Source: Apostichopus japonicus (lineage: Eukaryota > Echinodermata > Holothuroidea > Aspidochirotida > Stichopodidae). From it: a stretch of 64,000 nucleotides of DNA. The stretch is taken from assembly GCF_037975245.1 (NCBI RefSeq), contig NC_092583.1:16888764-16952763 (forward strand). The letters are read 5' to 3'. The notes beneath the pieces were generated by a model. That model did no database searches. It was not told where the DNA came from and was given only the letters and a program-made list of their open reading frames with translations. The first letter of the stretch is position 1, and each line of letters begins with the position of its first letter. Of this stretch, positions 12,601-25,305 are shown in pieces. A program made the translations under genes and the position numbers.

Positions 12601-13118
12601 GAGTGTTTGTGTCTTCAGTTTTTTTCTCTCTCTCTATAGGGTCCTTGATGGGAACTTAAGTGTCCCTCCTGATCCTTTTTTTCTACTAAACTAAATTAAA
12701 CTAAACTTATTTCTCTGTCACATCTTCTTCTGTTTTTTTTCAGGACAATGGACCAGCTCGTCTAAGCTATGCCCAGGTAATAAGCAAGCCAAAGCCAGCC
12801 AATAGTGAGTCTGCTGAAGCTCCCACATCTCCAGTGGAGACTCCACCAGAGAAACAGGGCTCAAACCCTCTGTCAGGGTCAGCCGCTGCTACAACAACAA
12901 CAACAACAACAGGTCAACAAGCACAACGAAGCCAACAAGGTAATGGTGGTAGTAATAGTAGTAGCACCGATTCCAAATCAAGCCATCCTCCCAAAGCTCT
13001 GAGGGACAGACCTCGTTTTCGAAAAGGTGACATTAATGGGGATATCAGGCCGTCTGGAAGGAGAGAGGCCCATGGAGGGCGTAGGTCCCCTCCCCACCAG
13101 AAACCGTCAAGTAGATAA
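435..13118 (+). CDS. LARP4: La-related protein 4 (LARP4/LARP4B-like), C-terminal part, 7 exons
   Basis: Spliced CDS: 435-674, 2499-2581, 5261-5506, 7004-7250, 8029-8228, 8921-9173, 12744-13118. It totals 1644 nt, or 547 residues plus stop, and every junction keeps frame with GT/AG ends. LARP4-family proteins are cytoplasmic RNA-binding factors that bind poly(A) and PABP and stabilise mRNA. The La motif and RRM must lie left of the window. Family marks seen in order: ARIKAKPL right after the RRM, a Pro/Tyr-rich segment with PPSWPTSPTYF, FRKRHEDK, SSFPPLPG, MADIVKGV, and ARLSYAQV near the C-terminus. The rest is disordered Ser/Thr/Gln-rich sequence, then a basic Arg-rich tail ending in a TAA stop. 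LARP4 and LARP4B cannot be told apart here; an invertebrate would probably have one gene. Confidence 0.88.
2030..2330. repeat. CT-rich (CCTCCCT)n pyrimidine minisatellite in LARP4-like intron
   Basis: About 300 bases of almost pure pyrimidine on the plus strand, built from cctccct units of 6-8 bases. A less regular centre (2122-2225) has ccctcccc variants. The minus strand is pure purine with many GGG triplets. Open frames on both strands (Pro/Leu/Ser and Gly/Arg/Glu repeats) come from the repeat and are not genes. Confidence 0.95.
2499..2581 (+). CDS. LARP4: LARP4-like small exon
   Basis: 83 nt between acceptor ttcttttcag and donor AA|gtaagg. It encodes SAYGPPSAFPHHNYQVTGVA and then RYQGTRT, and ends two bases into a lysine codon that the next exon completes. 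It corresponds to the Gly/Tyr/Asn-rich stretch between the Pro-rich and Arg-rich regions of LARP4. Confidence 0.75.
5261..5506 (+). CDS. LARP4: LARP4-like exon, disordered middle region
   Basis: Acceptor tacttggcag, donor AACAG|gtaaga. It encodes NNNRIHPRSVSTPELPSSDR, then a Ser/Asn/Arg-rich stretch with MERREDTKRK, ending in VITNR. Frame continues from the preceding exon (AA+G) and into the next (AG+G). Low complexity, consistent with the unstructured middle of LARP4; no catalytic motif is expected. Confidence 0.8.
7004..7250 (+). CDS. LARP4: LARP4-like exon with FPPLPG and DIVKGV motifs
   Basis: Acceptor tttgaacag, donor CCAAAG|gtcagt. This is the most diagnostic exon: FRKRHEDK (the FRGRRRRRED-like basic patch of LARP4), PPDLSSFPPLPG (the conserved FPPLPG signature) and MADIVKGVKDPK (the conserved DxVKG motif). 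These short linear motifs in this order identify the LARP4/4B family even without the RRM. Confidence 0.88.
8029..8228 (+). CDS. LARP4: LARP4-like exon with poly-Ser and Gln/His run
   Basis: Acceptor ttctacag, donor GTCAG|gtaaat. It encodes RPPVKAPESKQRPKESATIT, then a Ser homopolymer made of tca/tcg codons, then a Gln/His-rich tail. The Ser run is a trinucleotide repeat likely to vary in length. The donor and tail are duplicated downstream in degenerate form (see 8229-8620). Confidence 0.8.
8229..8620 (+). repeat. degenerate tandem duplication of intron start and exon tail
   Basis: Segments beginning near 8264, 8393 and 8527 share 'tgct(a)aacaa/atc...cacat...tacctgagtctaaatacct' followed by a Gln/His-codon tail (cagcagcaccaccagcaa). 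The middle copy is bounded by ttttag and cag|gtaagg at about 8447-8494, so it looks like an intact exon. At 49 nt it would shift frame if spliced in. Confidence 0.6.
8921..9173 (+). CDS. LARP4: LARP4-like exon, Ser/Thr/Ala-rich
   Basis: Acceptor ttccttgcag, donor AGTATG|gtaaga. Frame carried from the previous exon (AG+C) reads SHGHTQVVPPPSDADRKIAK, then a long Ser/Thr/Ala-rich stretch ending SAAAASM. Other frames are also open for a while, but only this one links both neighbours. Confidence 0.8.
9174..11388 (+). other. LARP4-like last intron, 5' part
   Basis: No exon seen. It contains a G-rich stretch at about 9840-9890, an A run at about 9970-9990, and otherwise AT-rich unique-looking DNA up to the Penelope fragment. 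Confidence 0.5.
11389..11801 (-). mobile_element. Penelope-like element, 5'-truncated 3' end
   Basis: Closely similar to the 3' part of the element at 45949-46885: same hammerhead-like start, same G/A-rich purine 3' region, and the same fragment 'gaaaagttagt(t/c)atgtccttcctgaatgt' where it breaks off. Flanked by TCTAATTT at 11381-11388 and 11802-11809, a likely target-site duplication. Only the end of the reading frame and the 3' UTR remain, so it is not autonomous. It lies antisense inside the last LARP4-like intron. Confidence 0.75.
11404..11442 (-). ncRNA. hammerhead-ribozyme-like motif of Penelope element
   Basis: On the minus strand: UUGAAGA (consensus CUGANGA with the first C changed), then stem II GAUCC-UGCUA-GGAUC (perfect 5 bp), GAAA, then CGUC. 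Stem III would be the minimal A15.1-U16.1 plus C-G, typical of the short Penelope hammerheads thought to work as dimers. Stem I pairs CCU with AGG. The C3 change probably reduces or abolishes cleavage. Confidence 0.6.
11884..11923. repeat. 16-bp inverted repeat at LINE 5' junction
   Basis: CTTGCATTTATCAATA, 8-base spacer, TATTGATAAATGCAAG: a perfect 16-bp inverted repeat. The right arm is the start of the LINE reading frame (DKCKV), so the left arm may be an inverted copy of the same LINE sequence. Confidence 0.7.
11908..12708 (+). mobile_element. CR1/L2-type LINE, 5'-truncated reverse transcriptase end
   Basis: The open frame from the junction to the TGA at 12600-12602 reads IDKCKVMHIGRS, then VLGMIKRNF, LYKQLVRPHLEYAVQAWNPY and LEKVQRRATRMI, ending in a region with VVNEWNGLPE. 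This is the standard end of the reverse transcriptase plus C-terminal domain of CR1/L2/Daphne-type non-LTR retrotransposons. The palm-domain YADD box is absent because the 5' end is lost. The 3' end is followed by a short actaaa/attaaacta tail near 12690. The frame is undisrupted, so insertion is fairly recent. It lies sense within the LARP4-like last intron, just 5' of the terminal exon. Confidence 0.85.
12744..13118 (+). CDS. LARP4: LARP4-like terminal coding exon
   Basis: Acceptor gtttttttttcag, 124 codons then TAA. It opens DNGPARLSYAQVISKPKP, matching the conserved LSYAEV/Q-xxKPP motif near the LARP4 C-terminus. A poly-Thr run (aca repeat) follows, then a basic tail with FRKGDINGD and GRREAHGGRRSPP. 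A cryptic GTAATA inside the motif (12777) is read through, because the reading frame continues with family-like sequence. Confidence 0.87.
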   Translation, partial: DNGPARLSYAQVISKPKPANSESAEAPTSPVETPPEKQGSNPLSGSAAATTTTTTTGQQAQRSQQGNGGSNSSSTDSKSSHPPKALRDRPRFRKGDINGDIRPSGRREAHGGRRSPPHQKPSSR

Positions 13119-16100
13119 GTGATTTGGCTAAAGGGCACCCGTACAGTTTTCAGCCAGGGCAAAATTATCCGATGGTGGAGACAGAGAAAAGAAGAGCACA
13201 TTATGACTCTTTTTGTAGATGTTTGCGCACTCTAATTGCCGAACGAACAAATAAGGAGATGAAAACATGTTCTGGAACCATGGAATGACACTGTTGTTTT
13301 TCTCCTTTTGAAGTGGAGATTTGCTGGAAGCTTGCCTTAGCAGAAGATTTGAGATTGCGAGCAGTTTGGTTAATATAGAGAATTATATATCTTCTGAACA
13401 ATATGGCATGTAACATGCAAACCTGAACAATGGACGGTGTCTATAAACCATTGATACATGGTAAGCCTCATTTTATCAAGGGCTTGTAAAAAAAAAATAT
13501 CAAAAATATGAAATCAAAAACATTAGTTTAAAAAAAAAAACTTCATCAATGTGTGTGATTCGTTTCCTTAGTTTCAGATAATTGGGGTTGAGACTAAAGG
13601 TATGAACTATCCTATTTTCATCGGAAAGTGTTTTCATTTCACTTGTGTTGAGTTGTGGAACAATTTCTGAGCACCGACAACAAGCAAAGGGAGTGATTGA
13701 CTTCAAGTTAGAAGAGAACACTTGTATCAATTGAGGAGAGAGTTTTGCAATTCTGTAGTCATCCAAACTGACAGCATATGAGAGAGAGAAAAAATGCTTA
13801 GTTGTGCCTTGATATGATAGGGCAGAAAAGGGAAAAAGAAAGAGACTGATTCCCATTTTTGCCCAATTTTGGAGAGAAACAAGGGAACCATCTTAATCAT
13901 TTTACTGATAATGACAGTTCAAAAGAAATGATTGAGGTTTTGGTCGTATGGAAATTATTTGAAATATTTGTGAAGGACTCTCAGGAACTAATGATGATGA
14001 TGATGAGAGGGAGAGCTTTCACTGCATACTACCTAAATACAAGCAGCAAACTTGAAGCTTTGCAAGAGAATTTTTAAAATCACCTTGTGAGTTTGGTAAT
14101 ATTACCTTTAAAAATTCAAACACATTACCACTAGTGAGCTTTGTACATTGGTAACTAAAAAGTGTAACAGATTGCGGTAAGGAGGTTTGCTGGACGCTGT
14201 TTAACTTTATGACCTGTCTCTGTGGCGAACCTTAAAACAACTGACCGAAGCTCTTATTCAAAGGATGGCGTCGTTGGTTAAAGCTATGTATTACGCTTGG
14301 AGTAGGGAGTGTAATTTGCTTCCGGTGGAATTGTCGCAAGCCAAATATTCTTTTCTGATGAAGTGAATATTTTATCATCCATAGTGTCAGTTGGAAATTT
14401 GTTCAAAACATCGTTGATGATCATTTTTCCCCTTTTTGAACAAATTTGATCTTTCAAAGTATTTCTTCTATTTCTTTTGAGGAAGGTTATGTGATACATG
14501 GCTTAAGCATATTCCAAGATGCAGAAAGTCCCCAATTTCATCCTCTTTTAAAGTGAATTAGAGAAAATGCAGAGAGTCTTAATGAAGTCTTGTGGATGCT
14601 GTGATGTGAAACTAGACAATGAGTGCAATCAAGAGGACATTTTTCTCTTAAATTGTGTTGGATTCAAGAGGAGATGAAGGGACTGTGTTGTCATCAACTT
14701 GCATTTATCAATCCAGTAAATGCCAAGACTGGTATATGTCTTGCACTTTATATAAGGAAATCTGACAAATGTTAAATAGTATTTTAAAGGTGTATCTCTA
14801 ATTGTAGACTTGAAAGTTTGCTTAATCTTGAAGTTATTTCAAGGAGAATTAATAACTTCTAGATTGAAGATATATATATCTTGTTTGCAACTTGATATGT
14901 CATAGTTCACTTGAGCATTTAGCTGGTCAAGGTTTTAGCAAGGCGATTTTACTCTGGCCAAGTTTTGTATTTGGTTGTTGTTGGACGTTGACTGACATGC
15001 AGGTCGGAAGTGCTGGTATGTTGAAAGGTTTCATGTAGCATGCTTTGGACAAGTTGACCTGATAACATCGAAAAAAAAAACAGGTGGCTAGCATTTGGCA
15101 TTAATTAAATGGTGAAAGGGTGGATGCAGTCAAAGATATAGGTACTATAAGAGAGATTTCATTCCACAGAGAATGCTATGGAAGAATAAAGAGCCACATT
15201 CTGAGAGACTAAAATGCTTGTCGCTTAAAATTGGGTGGGCTGGTTTCATAAGTGATAACTTTGTTGGACATTGCTAATACCATTCTAGTCATTATTGGCT
15301 CAGTCAAATTGGATGGGGATGCAGGTTTTGGCTTGTTGGCAACTTTAAGAGCTCTTTGGATATTTTGTCTTTGTTCATAGGGTCCTTTATTTTATACCCT
15401 TTTCTCAACTTACATCTAAGAATGGGCTGTGGATGAAGGATCCTGTCATCAAACTGAACTTGTTCTTCGTTGAAACCTTCACAGAATAAATGTTGGAGTG
15501 GCTTAGAACTAATTAGAGACTGTTTTAAAATTCAGTCAGTAGGGTTTAATGTCAAATGTTGGAGGGAAGACTTTACATCACAAATGCTTTTAATCCTAGT
15601 TGCTTTTCAAGTTTGTACATTGAACCACTGTGAAGTAAAAATTGTCAAGGGACTTTTGTTTTAAGTAGTGAGCTAACATAGCTTAGCTGTCTCTCAGATG
15701 CTTTCATAGGTCGTATAACTGCAAGGTTGGGTAGTGAGGGCGAGTTGGATTAAAGGGAAGCATGGCATATTAGAATCATCTGTGATGTTGCTGTGCTGCA
15801 GTGTGGTTGGGGGTGTCTTCATACCAGTTACTAGACAAATGCATGATAAGTTTGGTGACTCACAAATATTTAGTACCAAGCTAGGGTCAAAGTCTGCCGT
15901 CTACTCAAATGATTTTGACAGATGAACGTAGCAAGCATACGACCTCACATTTTCTCCTCTGTATGGAAAACGGGATTGGGGTAAAGGTACAGATGCTTGA
16001 AAGTCGTGAGGGATCTTACAAATAGAAAATACATTCATAAAAGGATTGACACAACAAGAGACCAGTCTGACAGGCTTCATTTGTGAAGGGGCTTGAAAAG

Positions 16101-19100
16101 TGTTGTGTAAGTGATGAAACTTCTAATGGCATAGAGAGGCGAAAAGGAGATGCCGAACTTAAGAGCAGGACTCTGTAGTGGGGTGGATGATGATGCACTA
16201 GGGTAAGAGGGAAGTGGTTCACTTTGTACAAAGCTCAAGTGGTGAGTGAGAAAGTTAGCAGTACAGAGGCCAAAATATGCTTCCACTGTTAGAAACAAAG
16301 ACAAAAAAAAAGAAGAAAGAATATTTGTAAATGTGTTATTTCAATTCTAATGGTTTATATGAATTACTTCTATCAAAGATATATGAACATGTTTTTTTTT
16401 CTTTTTCAGTTGTTATTTTTTTGTCCAACTTTTTTGGGGGAGGGGGGTGTGGGGGGATTCAGTATGAAACATGGAGCTGGCTAAATTGTAGAAAGTTGTA
16501 CATTCAGATTAAATGAAAATAGAAAAAAGATTTAATGTATCTATCCTTGTTCCATTTTCTCACTGCTATAAGGTATATTTACCTGTTGAAGTCGGTCATT
16601 TGTGATGCACTTGTTTAATAGCTACAGTGATTATTTGTAAACTGTTGAGAAATTGCTTTTATTAATGTTTCGTTTCTATGGATATGTCTCGTCATGGTCG
16701 TTGATGAGATTGGGCAGATAGTTGTTGTTATCATTCATTGTGATATTAAATGTTTATATATGTCTCGTGTTTTGGCATGTTCAGTTTGTGATATAGTCGA
16801 GCATATCGAGGTGTTTAGTGTACGTAAAAGTCAATATTTGAAAGAGGGTGGGGGATGAGGGGTGGGCCCTCTTTTTATAGGGTACCTTCCTTTGAAGAGG
16901 TTAGGTTCTAACTTTGTGAATGCATTTAAGAGAACCAATACCTTTTCATGTTGATAATTTGTATCAGTTTGAGTTTTTTTCTGCAATAAATATTTGGTCA
17001 AGGATTAGCTGGTGCATGGAAGTAATAGATTAGTAAGGTCTGCTTTCCAAAATGGAATAAGTTTGGTTAGAGAAAGGTCTTCTGTACTTAGTTACTCATT
17101 TTACTCAATATTTGGTGGTGAGCAGTAACTAAAACATGAACTAGAAAAGCAGTTCATATAGTGAAGCAATAGTTAAATTTCTTCAAGTTCACATAGTTTT
17201 CTTCAAAAATGCAACTAAAAAACTACTTCTTTTTTCAGTATTTTAACCTTGGTGGGTCTTTTACATTCAGCAACTTTTTTTCAGACACAATAAGTAAGTT
17301 AGCTGATGTTGTTCTGGGCTTTGTGTTTTGAACTAAAACAAGGTTCTACAGGTAGGGTTGAAATTACTTCTTTCAAAGTAGCCAATATTTTGTTTTTAAA
17401 TTTTTTTTATCTGCCAACTAGTTTGTATATGTTGTTTTTCTTTGATGAAAGTTCTAGACATTGCTTTTGTCATTTTCAAATTCCTAGTCGGACGACTGTC
17501 GTTGAAACTTGGTGGTGGAGTTGAACAAAAATTTGTAAAATTGTGATGAGATCATAATTGTCAAAAGTCATAATCTCTCTCTCACTCTTTGATTCATTTG
17601 TAACCATCAGTTGGAAGTTTTCTGGTGGTTTTACTTCAGCTTGGTTGAATTTAAAGGAGTCTGGTCTGAAATGAATCTTGAGCTGAAATGAGAACATAAA
17701 CATAAATAGAGCTAGGTGTGGGTATCTAGATTTACTAATGTCACTTTAGTCTTTGTAAACATTGTTCACCTAATCCTGTTATGCCAACCAATGCAAGCAG
17801 TATTATTTCTGAGAACCAACCATACACATTACTTCCTAAAAGCAGTGTGCTTGTTCTAAAGCTTACTTCAGATCTTTCTGTTTTTCATTTGTTACTATTC
17901 TGCCAACTTAGGAAAAACATCTTAAAATCATTTTTTGAATCTCGCAAGTAGTATTATTTACCTAAGCATACCGGATCAGCTGTTTGTAAAATAAGCCCAT
18001 TTTAATTAGAAAAAGGGGAAAAAAAACCACAATTACCTCATTTGGCATCAGTCCTGCAGTGTCCTCTGGCTGTAGGACGATGTACAACGCACTTCAGACA
18101 GCTTATTTTTAACTTACATTTAAAACCTTAGGCAGCTTCAAAGCAGGAACTGATTGCTTCAAGGTTTGTGACATCATTCACCTTTGACCTTGAAGTCTTT
18201 CCTGTCTTTCGGATCATTTCATGAGCAGTTGATGTAAAAAAAAAAACAGTTGTTGCAGTTTTTGTGAGTAGTTATGTTTGCAAACCCCGCCACCCCCCCT
18301 ATTTTAGCACCCCACCAGAGATAGTTTGAATCATCAGGCAGGTTTTCCTTGTCGAAGAAAGAAAAGTACAAACCTCATCTTTTTCCAATTTGGATCACTT
18401 TCTGAATTGTTCAAATCCCTTTTTTGGGGGGCAGAAAGTTTCTACTTCTGATTGATTTCATTCTACTATGCTTGATATTATTGTATGAGTAAATCAGAAA
18501 ATAAAAACTAACTGGACTGATTATCAACAAAGTATAGAAGCTTAGGTAATTACTACACCCCCAAAGAAATGAATGGAATAATCCATTTAATACTCATTAT
18601 ATTCAGAGGCCTAGACAAGATGGCTTCTTGATCAAGGTCCCTTTCTGGAAAAAGGGAATGTGCGAACCAAGAACTATTTTGAAGAGAGGACAAGTATAGT
18701 AAATAGAATGGTTTGATTGCAATTGTTATTAGTAGCAACAAGTGCTGTTGTCTTAAACTTAGTTGCTATGACAACATATTACATGAGACATATTACTTGA
18801 GGTATAAAATCTATAGTACAAGTATATTGTACTAACTTATTTAAATACCCTTAGCATTCTTTTTGCAATCTCAGGACAAACGTGTTTGCAAACAAACCAA
18901 ACACCGACCTTTTTGGATCGCACTACTACATAGCTGGATAAAGGGAATCATTTTGTGTAGCCTTTTAAACGCTGTGTAGTTTGTCCATTTAGAAAATATT
19001 ACTGTTCCAGTGTAAAAAAACTGCAGTACAACCTTGGAACTATGTAGATATTTGACCTACTTAGATATTTGACTTAATTAGATATTTGACCTACTTAGCA

Positions 19101-20200
19101 TAGCATTTTGTGATGCGATACTGGATAAATTATTCCCTGAAATGAGCTGAGGTCTGTCCCGACTTATGGTTTGCAGAATATAATAGTGAACAGATAAATG
19201 CACCATTATGGGTGAAAATAATAATACTTCATAACTTTCTTACAGAATATTGTGCTAGTATTAGGTCCAGTTTGAAGTATGTATATATGTCAAAATAAAA
19301 TGTAAACCAGCGGCTGAAAATAGTTTGAGCTGATTAGCTGCAAAATTCAATTTATTGGCACATTTGTGATTTCATGTCGATCAGTTAACATTCATAAATT
19401 GCTCTCCATTGTAGCACAGTTGCTCATAAACTCTTCACACAGGTGGCACAAGAATCATTGAAGTTATATATTACAACTTTTTTTGCACAAAATCCAGTCA
19501 GTCTCTGAAAACTAACTGCTTCTCTCCTCAAACAGGAAAATTATTCTGCATTGAACAATATCTAGAGGTGTATTCTTGACAATCTACAATCTTTTGATTT
19601 AACATGTTAAGTTTAGATTCTGAATTAAAGCTTGTTGTGTACAGCATCTTGACATGTTGGACCTTCTGAGTGCCAGGGAGCAAAACATGCCAGAAGTCCT
19701 CCCAGGAATAGTGCAGGGGGCTAACTGACAGAGCAGAATTGATAACATTTAATAGAGTGGTATAGAATGTGTCTAACCACTGGGTTTATTTGTTCATGTA
19801 TTCAATTACATCTTGGATTCATCATAGGCATCTTTTGGGATGTTGTAAAAGTCTGTGAAGAAACTCCGGACAATGGAGAAAAAAAACTCTTGAAAAATGG
19901 TATTCTCTAAATGATCGATTTGCCAGGACTGCCCGTCTAAAAGAGGAGAGCGTAATTAAGATCAGATAAATGGTGTATCATGTATGGTCTGTGTGGTTCA
20001 ATTGTATATAACAGATTGGTTTTCTCTTGATAGTGATTTGTGGTTTTCATTTTAATTTAGCAGTCGTGTGACAAGAAATCTCAAACCTAGAAGAAAGTAA
20101 CAAGTATTACCTGACAGTCTAGTACTTCTTAGGAATATTCCAAAACACCTCATCCATTTTGAACCACCATAAAGACAGTACATTATTATTCAGAGTGATA

Positions 20201-20231
<31 letters not shown>

Positions 20232-23200
20232 CTTGATTAAGTCTGTAAATATCCATCCAATTTATGAATAAAATCCTGCAAAAACAATGGGACTTAATTA
20301 ACTCTCTGCAAAGAGATTGGCTGGATTTAAATATTGGCTGGATTTGAAAGCTAAAGATAAGCACCTGAAAATGAGTCTCTCTGTTGGTCTTAACCAGAAT
20401 TAGAGGCGGTGTGTTTGATAACCAAATTGTACATTTTGAACTACGATGTTCCAAAACTCATCTTTCAAATATCCAATCAAATGTAATCTTTCTCAATTAT
20501 TAATATTGAGATTTTACAATATTAACGGTAATATTTGTAAACTTGGAGTTTGAATTTGGTTTCTGATTGGGGTTGATAATTTTTGTAACCTTTTTTCACT
20601 TTGGTAGTTATGTTCGATAGTTATAGTCATTTGTTGGTCATTTTTCTTTTCCTTTTGTTGCGGCCTTTTAAATTTTCTTCATGTTTTGTTTGCAGCGTTT
20701 AAAGTCTAACGTCTTCAGTGATTTCAAATGTAGTTTTTTTAGTATTGGTACTGGATGTATTAGTAAGTATTAAAGTTACCTGTATTAAATAGGATAGATT
20801 GCTTAATAAGACTCCCAACAGTAATTAAGGAGATTTATTACAGACACTTGCAAAACCTGGTTGGAATTCCATCTTTATTCTAGCCAAGTTTTTTTTTCAT
20901 TTGTATCGGCAATTGTAACAAGAGAATATTATTACTTCATTTGCACCTGGGCACGCAGTGGTGTAACTATAGTTTAAGAGGCCCTTTGCTTTAACTTGAT
21001 ATAAGCAGCACTTGACACATAAAGTTATGCAACAAACCACAATGCTATACGGCTATCTCACTCAACAGGCAGTTGTGGTTGGTCCTGTTAACTTGTCGGA
21101 ATCTACCCTTGGGAGGGTCCCTGGACAATGGTGCAATGAACTACCATGAACTGCCTCTTGCTTTGCCTCTGCCTGGCTTGTGAAGAGCAGGATCTAAACA
21201 GTCATTATGTAGAGCTGCTTTGCAAGCTCTTGAAGCTTTGATGTGTGTACGGTGTTCTCCAAGCTGGCGGGTAAGATAACCTGGCCCAGTCTGTATAAAA
21301 TGAGATAACTTTACACCCCAACATGCATTTTTAAAACCACCTTTTAAGTGTAAGGAAGGTAGAGACTATAAGGTTTCAGTGGAATTATTCCCATACCACA
21401 AGGTACACCTTTCCGATTGTGATTTCAAGTTTTTGATTTTCTGTCTGTTTTAGTCAAGTATAGGCTTACAACAACTACACCATGGTAAACTAAAGACTTG
21501 TGCTTGTGAGACCAATGTCAGTAATATCAGCATAACAACAAAATTCAGAAACCATTTGGTTGATAATTCAACAACCAGATGAAATCATTTGTTTTGTCCC
21601 ACTGATTGTTTTCCTTTTCAATATGCACGATAAGTTAATCCTGTTCAACTGGCCTTTGATGTTTTCATATTCTTCAGTATGTATCTTGATGGGGCTTTCA
21701 TAACATTTAGTGGTATCTGAAACTTTTAACTAGGGTTAGGTTTGCGGTCTATTCATACATCATACCATAGATTATTCATTTGTGAGATACTGTTACATCT
21801 TTTTGTTTCTTACTTGCGTTTTTTTTAAACATTTTCCCCTTGATTCACTCTTTAGGGTTTTGGACATTTTGATCAGTTCTGTGACGGTACATGTACGCAA
21901 AATTTAAGCGGCTGGTTTCGCTCAGAGAAAGCTGAAATATTCAGAGATTATATCCAATGTATTCATTTTAGTGGAGTCGATTAACATGAAATGGGACAGC
22001 CAACATTGTATACCAAGTATACCAAGGCATATATTTCTATGAGACTCACTTTCAGATTTAACATAATCTAACTCAAAATTTACTACCCATCTCCCCCTCC
22101 CCCTGGTAATAATTTGATAACTATAATCTATTGATTGATGCAGGAGTTCTTGTGATTTTACTATCCTACACTGGTAGTAGCCTTCTCTAACCACCACTTT
22201 CCAACCGCTCACCATTACAAGAGCCAAAATTTTTAATTTCTCAATAAAACTGTACCACAGAATTCATTTTTTGTATAGCAGTGGTAATTGGAAGCAGTTT
22301 TCAACTTGAAATTTGTCTTGTTCACTAATGAAAGTAGAATCTGGTTCGGGGAAAACTTGATATATTTGGTAAAATTTTTAAGAATTGTTGGTTATTTTTT
22401 ATTAGCTTATATAATATTTTGAATGGTTCAAACTAGAATTATCTGGACATTTATCTATAAACTGACCTTCTGGGTCCGAAAAAAAAAATTTAACAGAAAA
22501 GGAAGAAAGATATCCAAATGTTTTTGCAATTCTTTAAGTTACATTTCATTAGCTTTTATTGCTTGCAAGAAAGTAAAAGTCAGTCTACACAGTTTGGTAT
22601 TTTTTTTTTATTCTCTTTGTTTTTGGACTAATTTGTGGTTTTGCCATTGTTTATCTTTACGGAAATTCTTCATTTTATAGTAACAGCATGTGTTTTGACA
22701 AAGCAATTAAAAATGATATGTAATTGTAGCCAACTAATTAAAAGTATGATTAAAAATCAGGGTTTTGCACTCAGTGAGAAATCAGATGTATAAGAATTAG
22801 ACAATGTGCAAATTTTCCAATAAGATTTGTGGAAATGAAATGCAAGTGGTTGTTTAATATTTAAAAAACAAATTTGAATGATTGAAAAAAATGTTCCTTT
22901 ATGGTTTTTACCTCTCATTTGCTTATAAGAGACTCTATATATCTGAATGATAATCATTTAAGTAAAAGTTACTAATTTATAATTCAGAAATGTGATACAA
23001 GAGTAATCTGCCAAAAAAACACACAAAAAAATCACAGAGATATAGGTGTCACACTGATAATAGAGGATTGGTTGTAAGGTTGCATTTCTATCTATATATT
23101 AAAAAAAGATTGCAGCAAAATGTGATGCCAGATATGTTTATATCATAAACACATTCAGGCTAAGATAGGTTGAACTATCTTTTGCCATCTTGCGGTTAAC

Positions 23201-23754
23201 AGTCTCCTTAAATGGTCATTAATGTTGCTTCCCAGTCTTAGATTTCTAGAAATTGCCAGATTAAATCAAATGCAGTTTGCTAGAGATTCTTTCAGTCTGA
23301 AGGATTTCGTAGATAATCAATGTTAAATTTGAGGGACAATACTTTGTGGCCAGTAGTAAAATGCTTCTGGAAATTTGAACTAAACAAAAGGAAGTAACGG
23401 GAAACAGTTTTCTCAAAACATTTTCAACTTCCAGATTGGCAATGTTTGCATCTAGGAGCCTTGACAACAAGTTATGGAAGCAAAAGAACTGTGATATTAG
23501 TTCTAGCTTATGCCATTATAGAATCTCAAGTTTTATCTTTGAGAATTGTTTCGAGTATATCAGACTAAATGTGTTTTGTGTTACTACTGAATAAGAACTC
23601 TCGCTACAAAACTGATAGAAGAAACATTCTTATAATAAACCGCTTTATATATACTTTATATACATTCTTAACTCGCCAAGGGTTAAATAACTTAATTGCA
23701 ATATAATACTATGAAATGAAATTCATATGACTAAAAGTATGACCAACCAGAGTA

Positions 23755-24190
23755 TGGTACATGATGTTATGGAGATCAGTTATGATGGTGTGGTGAAACC
23801 ATGGCATCATGATGAACCATGGTCAGAAAGATGATAAGACGGAACCATGGTCAAGAAATTTCCATGATGAAACTATGGTCATAATGTGTAGTATGCTGTA
23901 GCCATGCTATGATTACCATGGTCATAGTAGCAATATTACTTAACCATGTTCAGAATGGTAGCATGCCGCAGCCATGATGTAATAGCAATCATAGGGGTCA
24001 TAATAGCAATATATTGTTACCGCGGTCTTAATAGTGGTTATGCCATAGGTATGTGATAACCGTAGTCAGAATAGCAATATAATGTAATCTTGGTCAGAAG
24101 GTTAGTATGCCGTAACCTTGATCAGAATGTTAGTATGATGTCACTCTGGTCAGAATTAAAATATATGAAACCAGTCAGAATGTGGTGGTA
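23755..24190. repeat. degenerate tandem array with ACCATGGTCA core
   Basis: Repeated 'accatggtca(g/t)aat(a/g)...tag(c)aatat' units of roughly 30-45 bases with strong divergence, for example at 23772, 23815, 23844, 23918 and 23944. The core is a 10-base palindrome-like block. Open frames are broken, so it is non-coding. Confidence 0.65.
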
Positions 24191-25305
24191 ATGTCCTTCC
24201 ACTGTCACAAATCTAGGGAGCGGATCATTGTTACATGTTAAACAAAAACTGATGACATGTTTAGGAGTGACCGTCCAAAGAGGATAAGGCCAGCTTCCAG
24301 CCTTGGCTGTAATTTATTGTAGATGTTGGAGAATTACCACAGATGCCCTTTATCTGGACATGAAAGCCTCTGCTATAATCTCACCCCAAAACACCAGAAA
24401 TTTAGAAATTTTGGATGTTTAAGGCATTTTGAGGGTATTGCATTATAGTTTAGTTAGTCCATAATTAAAAAATTCTAGAATATTTCTGCTCAGATTTCAA
24501 AAATAGTACTTGTCAATATTTTTCAAAGTTTATAAAAAGAACTGTAAGAAGCTTTTCTTAAGTTGTTGCCTTTGTAATAAGTCTGTAGGGTAAAAATTAG
24601 TAGATAGATTTAATTGTGGAGTTAGTTTTCTTGTTATTGGAGTAAATCATGTGAAACTGTGGAAGCTGTGAGGATTTTTTTTAGGGGGGGGGGGAAGTAT
24701 TTGTTTCTGCAAAATATTTGCTGTATTTAATTTGAGGTTAACAATAGTGCTGGGCACTTAATGACAGGTGTTTGCAAGAAATTAAAAATAGTATCTTTGG
24801 GTTTATCTTAATCTGCCTTTGTTTTTGTGTTTCTTTTTTTCCCTTTTTTTTTATAGAAATATTCAATATAAAGCATGAGAAAGTTTGTTTTAAGCACTGT
24901 TACCTTTTTTTCTTCAAATGCATGCCTACAAAGCATTAAAAAAAAATATTCTGTTATTTTATTTTCCTTTGGTTTCATTCTTTAAAAGGTTTTAAAAAAA
25001 TATTACTCTTCTTTATTGCTTTAAGTTGTTTAGACTGGAATCTGGGGAGTGTAAAATGCAAAATTTGAGTTACAAATTAAAAAAAAAAGAAAAAAAGAGA
25101 AATATGTTAGTGATTGTCTGGTATGACTCTTTGGGTAGAATCTTATGTTTAGAATGTAAAATTTAACACTAATGTGCAAGAACACTCTCAGCTTCTCTAG
25201 TTTGCTATCTTTACCTCTTTATCAATTTATCTTGAAAATGTGTAAAATATGAGGAAAACGTATGTGCTCGTCGTCAGGACGATACCACTTCCATCAAAAA
25301 TGATA

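Noticed and set aside
12777-12782. Splice donor GTAATA within the last LARP4-like exon
   Set aside because: Reading through gives the conserved LSYAQV-xxKPKP motif and an open frame to the stop.
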